Origin: Streptomyces californicus
Lineage (GTDB): Bacteria > Actinomycetota > Actinomycetes > Streptomycetales > Streptomycetaceae
Reading direction: 5' to 3'
DNA: 64,000 bases
NCBI RefSeq assembly: GCF_000717645.1
Contig: NZ_JNZZ01000015.1
Location: forward strand, 62,001-126,000
The notes under the pieces were generated by a model. That model saw nothing but the letters and a program-made list of their open reading frames with translations. It ran no database searches and was not told where the DNA came from. The position numbers were made by a program, and so were the translations under genes. Of this stretch, positions 59,773 to 64,000 are shown piece after piece (position 1 is the stretch's first letter; every line of letters starts with the position of its first letter).

Positions 59773-59843
59773 CCTCCCGAGATCAAGAACGGACCACGGC
59801 GATTTCACTCGAAGAAGTAGCCGTAGACCTGCGCACCGGGAGG
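59773..59843 (-). ncRNA. Second, short Y-RNA-like element without tRNA module
   Basis: About 71 nt, upstream of the YrlA-like RNA on the same strand. It shares the 5' segment CCCGGTGCGCAGG and the 3' segment with TTGATCTCGGG. The basal stem is different in sequence but still paired: CCTCCCG (59843-59837) / CGGGAGG (59779-59773), while the partner RNA uses GGGGTGCCCG/CGGGCACCCC. An inner stem CTACGGC (59826-59820) / GCCGTGG (59800-59794) holds a 19-nt loop. Compensatory change supports a real structured RNA. A weak promoter (TTCGGG, CAACAT at 59855-59850) fits a start near 59843. It could also be a decayed duplicate. Confidence 0.65.
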
Positions 59844-59962
59844 TGCGTGATGTTGTGCCGTCACTGTAGAACCCGAACGGCTGACGGGGCCACGGCATTT
59901 CCGGGCCGCGCCGGTGTCTCCTGGCCCGGGGCCGGTCCGGGGTCCGGTGCCAGGGGCGATAA

Positions 59963-59992
59963 CGCCCCGCCCGGGAGCAGCCGGGCGGGGCG
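59963..59992 (-). terminator. Hairpin terminator after the P-loop ATPase gene
   Basis: CGCCCCGCCCGG (59963-59974) with CCGGGCGGGGCG (59981-59992), 12-bp perfect stem and 6-base loop, 76 bases past the stop of the ATPase gene. It insulates the Y RNA/rsr unit from upstream transcription. Confidence 0.85.
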
Positions 59993-60067
59993 ATCCAGCA
60001 GCGCAGCAGCCAGCAGCGCGGATAGATGGTTCCCACCGTACGGCGGGGGTCTGACAACGCCCGGGGG

Positions 60068-60634
60068 TCAGGGCAGCGACGGTGTCAGGCCGGTGGCGGA
60101 GAGGACCGCCTCCACCGTCTCGGCGACGGTCAGGTCCGCGTTGTCGATCCAGGTGCCCGCGTCGGCGAGTTCGGCGCGCATCACCGTGTCCAGCGGGGAC
60201 CAGTCCGTCGTCAGCCTCTTGTCCCGGGCCAGGTTGCGCTCCATGGCCTTCGCCGCTCCCGGGGCCAGGATCACGGGGTGCAGCGGTCCCTCGGTGAACC
60301 TGGCCCGGTAGAAGTCCAGGTGGGCCCGGCGTACGACGACGTCGTCGATGACGGGGAGGAAGCCCGCGGTGACGAAACTGCCCGCGAGCAGGCAGGCGTT
60401 GCGGGCCCGGAGGAAGATCTGCCGGTCCGCCTCCTCGTCCCGCTCGGGCGAGGGCCACCGGCCGCCGGAGACGATGAGCTGCTGGAGGGCGTCCACCTCG
60501 ATGTGGGCCGCGGCGGCGAACCGGGCGGCGAGGGCGGCGGCCACCGTGCTCTTGCCGCTGCCGGGGACGCCCATCAGCAGGACCGCGCCCGCCGCCGGCT
60601 CCCCGGTGTCCACCGGTACTTCCGCCCAGGCCAT
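60068..60634 (-). CDS. P-loop ATPase/kinase-like protein (AAA_33 type)
   Basis: 188 aa. Walker A is LLMGVPGSGKSTVAAALAAR (Lys about residue 30), and VIDDVVVRRAHLDFYRARFT may hold the second acidic motif. It belongs to the AAA_33/zeta-like group of small phosphotransferases. Start at ATG 60634 (MAWAEVPVD), with GGGAG 7 bases upstream. It starts 16 bases after the nitrate reductase fusion on the same strand, so they may be co-transcribed. Substrate unknown. Confidence 0.82.
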   Translation of the reverse strand: MAWAEVPVDTGEPAAGAVLLMGVPGSGKSTVAAALAARFAAAAHIEVDALQQLIVSGGRWPSPERDEEADRQIFLRARNACLLAGSFVTAGFLPVIDDVVVRRAHLDFYRARFTEGPLHPVILAPGAAKAMERNLARDKRLTTDWSPLDTVMRAELADAGTWIDNADLTVAETVEAVLSATGLTPSLP

Positions 60635-60650
60635 CGCCGCACTCCCTCGT

Positions 60651-63600
60651 TCAGTACACGTCACGCACGTATCGGCGGTCCGAGGCTAGCTGCTTCACCT
60701 GCGCGGCGGCGGCGTCGGGTTCGAGTCCGCCGTGGGCGACGGCGATGTCGCGCAGTGCCCGGTCCACGTCCTTGGCCATGCGGGAGGCGTCGCCGCAGAC
60801 GTAGAGGTGGGCGCCGTCGCGGAGCCAGGACCAGAGCTGCGCCCCGTGCTCGCGCATCCGGTCCTGTACGTAGACCTTGGCGCGCTGGTCGCGGGAGAAG
60901 GCGGTGTCCAGCCGGGTGAGGGTCCCCGTGCGGTGCAGGGCGTCGAGTTCGTCGCGGAAGTAGAAGTCCGTGGCGCGGTGCTGCTCGCCGAAGAAGAGCC
61001 AGTTGGCTCCGGAGTGGCCGAGCGCCCGCCGTTCCTCCAGGAAGCCCAGGAACGGGGCGACACCGGTCCCGGGGCCGATCATGATCACCGGCACGGCCGG
61101 ATCGGCGGGCGGGCCGAAGCGGTCGTTGCGCTGGACGAACACGGGCAGCGGACTGCCGGGGGCGGCGTCAGCCAGGTATGTGGAGGCCACGCCCTTGCGG
61201 ATCTGCCCGAGGCGGTTCCCGTAGCGGATCACGGAGACGGTCAGGCGCACCCGGTGGGGGTCGGCGAGCGGGCTGGAGGCGATGGAGTAGAGCCGGGGGC
61301 GCAGCGGGCCCAGCGCTTCGGCCCAGGTGGCGGCCGTGGCCCGGACCGGGTGCTCGGCGAGGACGTCGACGGCCTGCCGCCCCCACGCCCACCGGTCCCG
61401 CTCGCCCTTGTTGTCGGGGCGCAGCAGCTTCCTGAGCGTGCGGTCCCCGGTCCGCTCCGCGACCAGGCGGAGCAGGTCCGGAGTGATCCGGGTGATGTCG
61501 AGGTGGCGGTGCAGCGCCTCGTCGAGCGCGACCGTTCCGTGGCCGGGGACGTCCACCTCGGCCGCCGCGTCGAGTCCGGTGACGGCGAGCCATTCGGCAA
61601 CCAGACCGGGGCAGTTGAGCGGCTGTACGCCGAGGGCGTCCCCGGCCGTGTACGTCAGGGGGGCGTCGGAGTGCCGGGTGTCGATCGTGAAGGCGCGGAC
61701 CTCCTTGGACGCTCCGGGGAGACTCAGCAGGCGGTTTCCGGTCAGGCGGGCAGTGACGGGTGCGGCCCTGGAGGGGCGGGAGGGCCGCTTCTCGGCCAGA
61801 GGCGGCAGAGGCGGCGGTGGCGCCAGAGCCGTCGCGGTGCTCGCCTCCGGCGTGGCTTCCGGGGCCGCGGCTCCTTCCGGTGTCGTCGCCTCCAGGGCCG
61901 CCCGGACCTCCTTGAGCCACTGCTCGAAGGGCTGCTCGTACTCCGGTTCGCAGTCGGTGCGCGGGACCAGCCGCTCCGCGCCCAGTTCGCCGAAGCGTTC
62001 GTCCAGGCGGCGGCCGTGGCCGCAGAAGTCGTCGTACGTGGAGTCGCCGAGCGCGAGCACGGCGTAGCGGACGCCTTCCAGGCGCGGGGAGTCGGGGGCG
62101 TTCAGCGACTTCCAGAACCCGGATCCGTTGTCCGGGGCGTCGCCGTCGCCGAAGGTACTGGTGACGACGAGCAGGTCGGCCTGGCTCGGTAGCGTCCCGG
62201 GCGGGCCGTCGTCCATGCCGAGGAGCGTGGTGCGGTACCCCTCGGCGGCCAGTGTCCGGGCGGCCGTCGCGGCGACCTCCTCCGCGTTGCCGGTCTGCGA
62301 GGCCCACAGCACGACGACCGGGCGGCCGCCCGGCTTCTCCGGGGCGCTTTCCGGTGGCGCGGGCGCGGTCCCGGGGCCCGAGGGCTCCGGGAGGCGGGAG
62401 TGGGCGCCGGCCAGCATTCCGTTGACCCACAGGGCGTGGTCCGGGGCGAAGGGGGCTCCGGCCGGAAGTACCGGGGTGCCCGCCGGGCGGGCGCCGAGGC
62501 CCGCCAGGAACCCGGCCAGATAGCGGCGTTCCGGGTCGGTCAGGACCGGCGGGGCGGTCTCCGGCAGCCCCAGGGCGTCCGCCAGTCCGGTCAGGCCCGC
62601 GGGCACTGCCCGGTCCGCCGGTCCGGTGAGGCCCGCCGACTCCGTCCGGCCCGCGAGCCCCGTCGGGCCCGCTGTCCCCGCGCGTCCCGTGCGTCCCGTC
62701 GGGCCCGTCGCCCCCGGGTGCCCCGCCGATCCCACAAGGCCCGCCGCCCCCGCAAGCCCCGCCGGTCCGACAAGGCCCGCCGCCCCCGTGTGGCACGCGG
62801 GCCCCGTCCGGTCCGTCGTGGCGGGAGCCGGGCGCACCACCGGGGCCGCGACCTTCGTCAGCCGTACCGCGCACGCCTTCAGCTCCGGCTGGAAGGAGAT
62901 CGGGTCGACCGCGTCGTTGGTCACGGCGTTCACCGCGAGGTACTCGCCGAACAGGTCGTTCCAGTGGAACGGGGCGAAGCACTCCCCCGCCCGCACCCGG
63001 TCCGTGATCCGCGCCGGGAGCACCGCGCGGCCCCGCCGTGAGGCGGCCTCGACCCCGTCGCCCTCCGTGAGGCCGAGCGCGGCCGCGTCGTCCGGGTGGA
63101 CCTCGATGAACGGGCCGGGGTCGAGCCGGTTCAGCTTGCCGATCTTCGCGGTCTTGGTGAGCGTGTGCCACTGGTGCTGGAGCCGCCCGGTGTTGAGGAG
63201 GTACGGAAAGTCCTCGTCTGGCATCTCGGCCGGCGGCAGCTGCGGCCGGGCATGGAAGACCGCCCGGCCGCCGGGCAGCGGGAAGGCGAGCCTCGGCACG
63301 CTTCCGTCGGGGCGTACGGTCAGCTCCTGGCTGACGCCGTCGTTGCGGTAGCGCACGGGGTTGCGGGCGGGGCCCCCGGCGTCGGCGGCGGGCCACTGAA
63401 CGGGGGTCGCGCGCAGCCGCTCGTACGTGACTCCGCGCAGGTCGTAGCCGGTGCGCGGGTTCCAGGCCCGGGTGATCTCCGCGAAGACCTCCTCGGCGCT
63501 CGTGTAGGCGAAGGCGTCCTCGTACCCCATGGCGCGCGCGACCTCCGCGATGATCCGCCAGTCCGGCCACGCCTCGCCGGGCGGGTCGACGGCGCGGCGG

Positions 63601-64000
63601 GACAGGGTGAGGGTGCGTTCGGAGTTGACCATCACGCCCTCCGACTCGGCCCAGAGCGCGGCGGGCAGCACGATGTCGGCGTGCGCGTTGGTCTCGGTTT
63701 CCGCGAACACGTCCTGGGTGACGACGAGTTCGGCCGCTTCGAGCCCCGCGACGACGGTACGGCGGTTGGCGACGGAGGCGACCGGGTTGGTGCAGATGAT
63801 CCAGCACGCCTTGATCGCGCCGTCGGCCATGCGCCGGAACATGTCCACGGTCCCGCCGCCGGAGCCGTCGGTTCGCAGGGTGCCGGGTTCGATCCCCCAC
63901 AGCTCCTCGGTGAAGGCGCGGTCCTCGTCGTCGAGGAGCGACCGCTGGCCGGGCAGTCCGGGACCCATGTAGCCCATCTCGCGGCCGCCCATGGCGTTGG
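60651..64000 (-). CDS. Assimilatory nitrate reductase fused to flavodoxin/FNR reductase (5' end outside window)
   Basis: At least 1,115 residues, start beyond base 64000. Domains in order within the visible part: end of a molybdopterin oxidoreductase (about 1-390, with [40 protein letters not shown] and the Mo-bis-MGD-binding end [20 protein letters not shown]), a Gly-X-Y linker (about 395-480), a flavodoxin domain (about 558-690, [16 protein letters not shown]), and a CysJ-like FAD/NADPH domain (about 760-1115, [18 protein letters not shown] at 900, [14 protein letters not shown] at 971, [15 protein letters not shown]). It should take electrons from NADPH to reduce nitrate to nitrite in one chain, as in NasC-CysJ fusions. 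It is followed by the ATPase gene. Confidence 0.9.
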   Translation of the reverse strand, partial: NAMGGREMGYMGPGLPGQRSLLDDEDRAFTEELWGIEPGTLRTDGSGGGTVDMFRRMADGAIKACWIICTNPVASVANRRTVVAGLEAAELVVTQDVFAETETNAHADIVLPAALWAESEGVMVNSERTLTLSRRAVDPPGEAWPDWRIIAEVARAMGYEDAFAYTSAEEVFAEITRAWNPRTGYDLRGVTYERLRATPVQWPAADAGGPARNPVRYRNDGVSQELTVRPDGSVPRLAFPLPGGRAVFHARPQLPPAEMPDEDFPYLLNTGRLQHQWHTLTKTAKIGKLNRLDPGPFIEVHPDDAAALGLTEGDGVEAASRRGRAVLPARITDRVRAGECFAPFHWNDLFGEYLAVNAVTNDAVDPISFQPELKACAVRLTKVAAPVVRPAPATTDRTGPACHTGAAGLVGPAGLAGAAGLVGSAGHPGATGPTGRTGRAGTAGPTGLAGRTESAGLTGPADRAVPAGLTGLADALGLPETAPPVLTDPERRYLAGFLAGLGARPAGTPVLPAGAPFAPDHALWVNGMLAGAHSRLPEPSGPGTAPAPPESAPEKPGGRPVVVLWASQTGNAEEVAATAARTLAAEGYRTTLLGMDDGPPGTLPSQADLLVVTSTFGDGDAPDNGSGFWKSLNAPDSPRLEGVRYAVLALGDSTYDDFCGHGRRLDERFGELGAERLVPRTDCEPEYEQPFEQWLKEVRAALEATTPEGAAAPEATPEASTATALAPPPPLPPLAEKRPSRPSRAAPVTARLTGNRLLSLPGASKEVRAFTIDTRHSDAPLTYTAGDALGVQPLNCPGLVAEWLAVTGLDAAAEVDVPGHGTVALDEALHRHLDITRITPDLLRLVAERTGDRTLRKLLRPDNKGERDRWAWGRQAVDVLAEHPVRATAATWAEALGPLRPRLYSIASSPLADPHRVRLTVSVIRYGNRLGQIRKGVASTYLADAAPGSPLPVFVQRNDRFGPPADPAVPVIMIGPGTGVAPFLGFLEERRALGHSGANWLFFGEQHRATDFYFRDELDALHRTGTLTRLDTAFSRDQRAKVYVQDRMREHGAQLWSWLRDGAHLYVCGDASRMAKDVDRALRDIAVAHGGLEPDAAAAQVKQLASDRRYVRDVY

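Overview
The window is about 64 kb of very GC-rich DNA. Codons nearly always end in G or C, GTG starts are common, several promoters sit only 7-9 nt before the start codon, and the gene families are typical of Streptomyces chromosomes (DUF397/XRE pairs, tuf3-like EF-Tu, NlpC/P60 protein behind a c-di-AMP riboswitch, ECF41 sigma factor). The ure - bio - purB - tuf3 order resembles, from memory, the SCO1230s-SCO1320s arm of S. coelicolor. No insertion sequence, prophage, integrase, CRISPR array or rRNA gene is visible, and no genuine tRNA gene. It reads as ordinary chromosome with small accessory modules.

Layout. 1-1.2 kb: start of a urease operon (ureA-ureB-ureC, leftward). 1.3-5.7 kb: TetR regulator and membrane protein sharing twin operators, a lone Phd/YefM antitoxin, a ClpP paralogue lacking the catalytic His, and an NlpC/P60 hydrolase behind a ydaO-type riboswitch. 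5.8-9.3 kb: LysE exporter/LysR pair, then an anti-sigma kinase-like ATPase, XRE regulator and DUF397 protein. 9.3-14 kb: biotin genes bioF and bioB-bioA-bioD. 14-24.3 kb: methyltransferase, RHH/Fic toxin-antitoxin pair, LLM oxidoreductase, acetyltransferase, two CNNM/CorC-like membrane proteins, SGNH hydrolase, purB, mug-like glycosylase and a ROK regulator. 24.4-31.6 kb: GntR regulator with a DasR-like operator, ECF41 sigma factor, alpha/beta hydrolase, EamA exporter/MocR pair, Tat-exported PhoD phosphatase. 31.7-42 kb: SWIM/DUF6493 pair, ACT-GNAT fusion, PLP trans-sulfuration enzyme/Lrp pair, DUF885 peptidase, ATP-grasp protein. 42-57.8 kb: sbcCD, IMPACT-family protein, CoA-binding protein, AAC(3)-like acetyltransferase, XRE-cupin regulator, two left-handed beta-helix proteins, thioesterase, membrane protein, SpeE-like protein, tuf3, alkD, TVP38/TMEM64 protein and uppP. 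57.9-64 kb: a TROVE-domain Ro60 (Rsr) gene preceded by two Y-RNA-like non-coding RNAs, a P-loop ATPase, and a nitrate reductase fused to a flavodoxin/FNR module.

The most striking locus is the Ro60/Y RNA region (57.9-59.85 kb). Just upstream of rsr, on the same strand, lies an RNA with a circularly permuted tRNA-like module (T-arm, closed acceptor-like hairpin, D-arm), the hallmark of YrlA-type bacterial Y RNAs. Next to it is a second, roughly 71-nt element that shares the presumed Ro-binding strands but has a different, compensated basal stem and no tRNA-like module. Other points of interest are the ClpP paralogue with Gln in place of the catalytic His, a collagen-like Gly-X-Y linker inside the nitrate reductase fusion, the SWIM/DUF6493 pair, a Cys-rich BioB tail and several clean operator palindromes.

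All calls come from reading the sequence and knowledge of the families. No database search or folding program was run.
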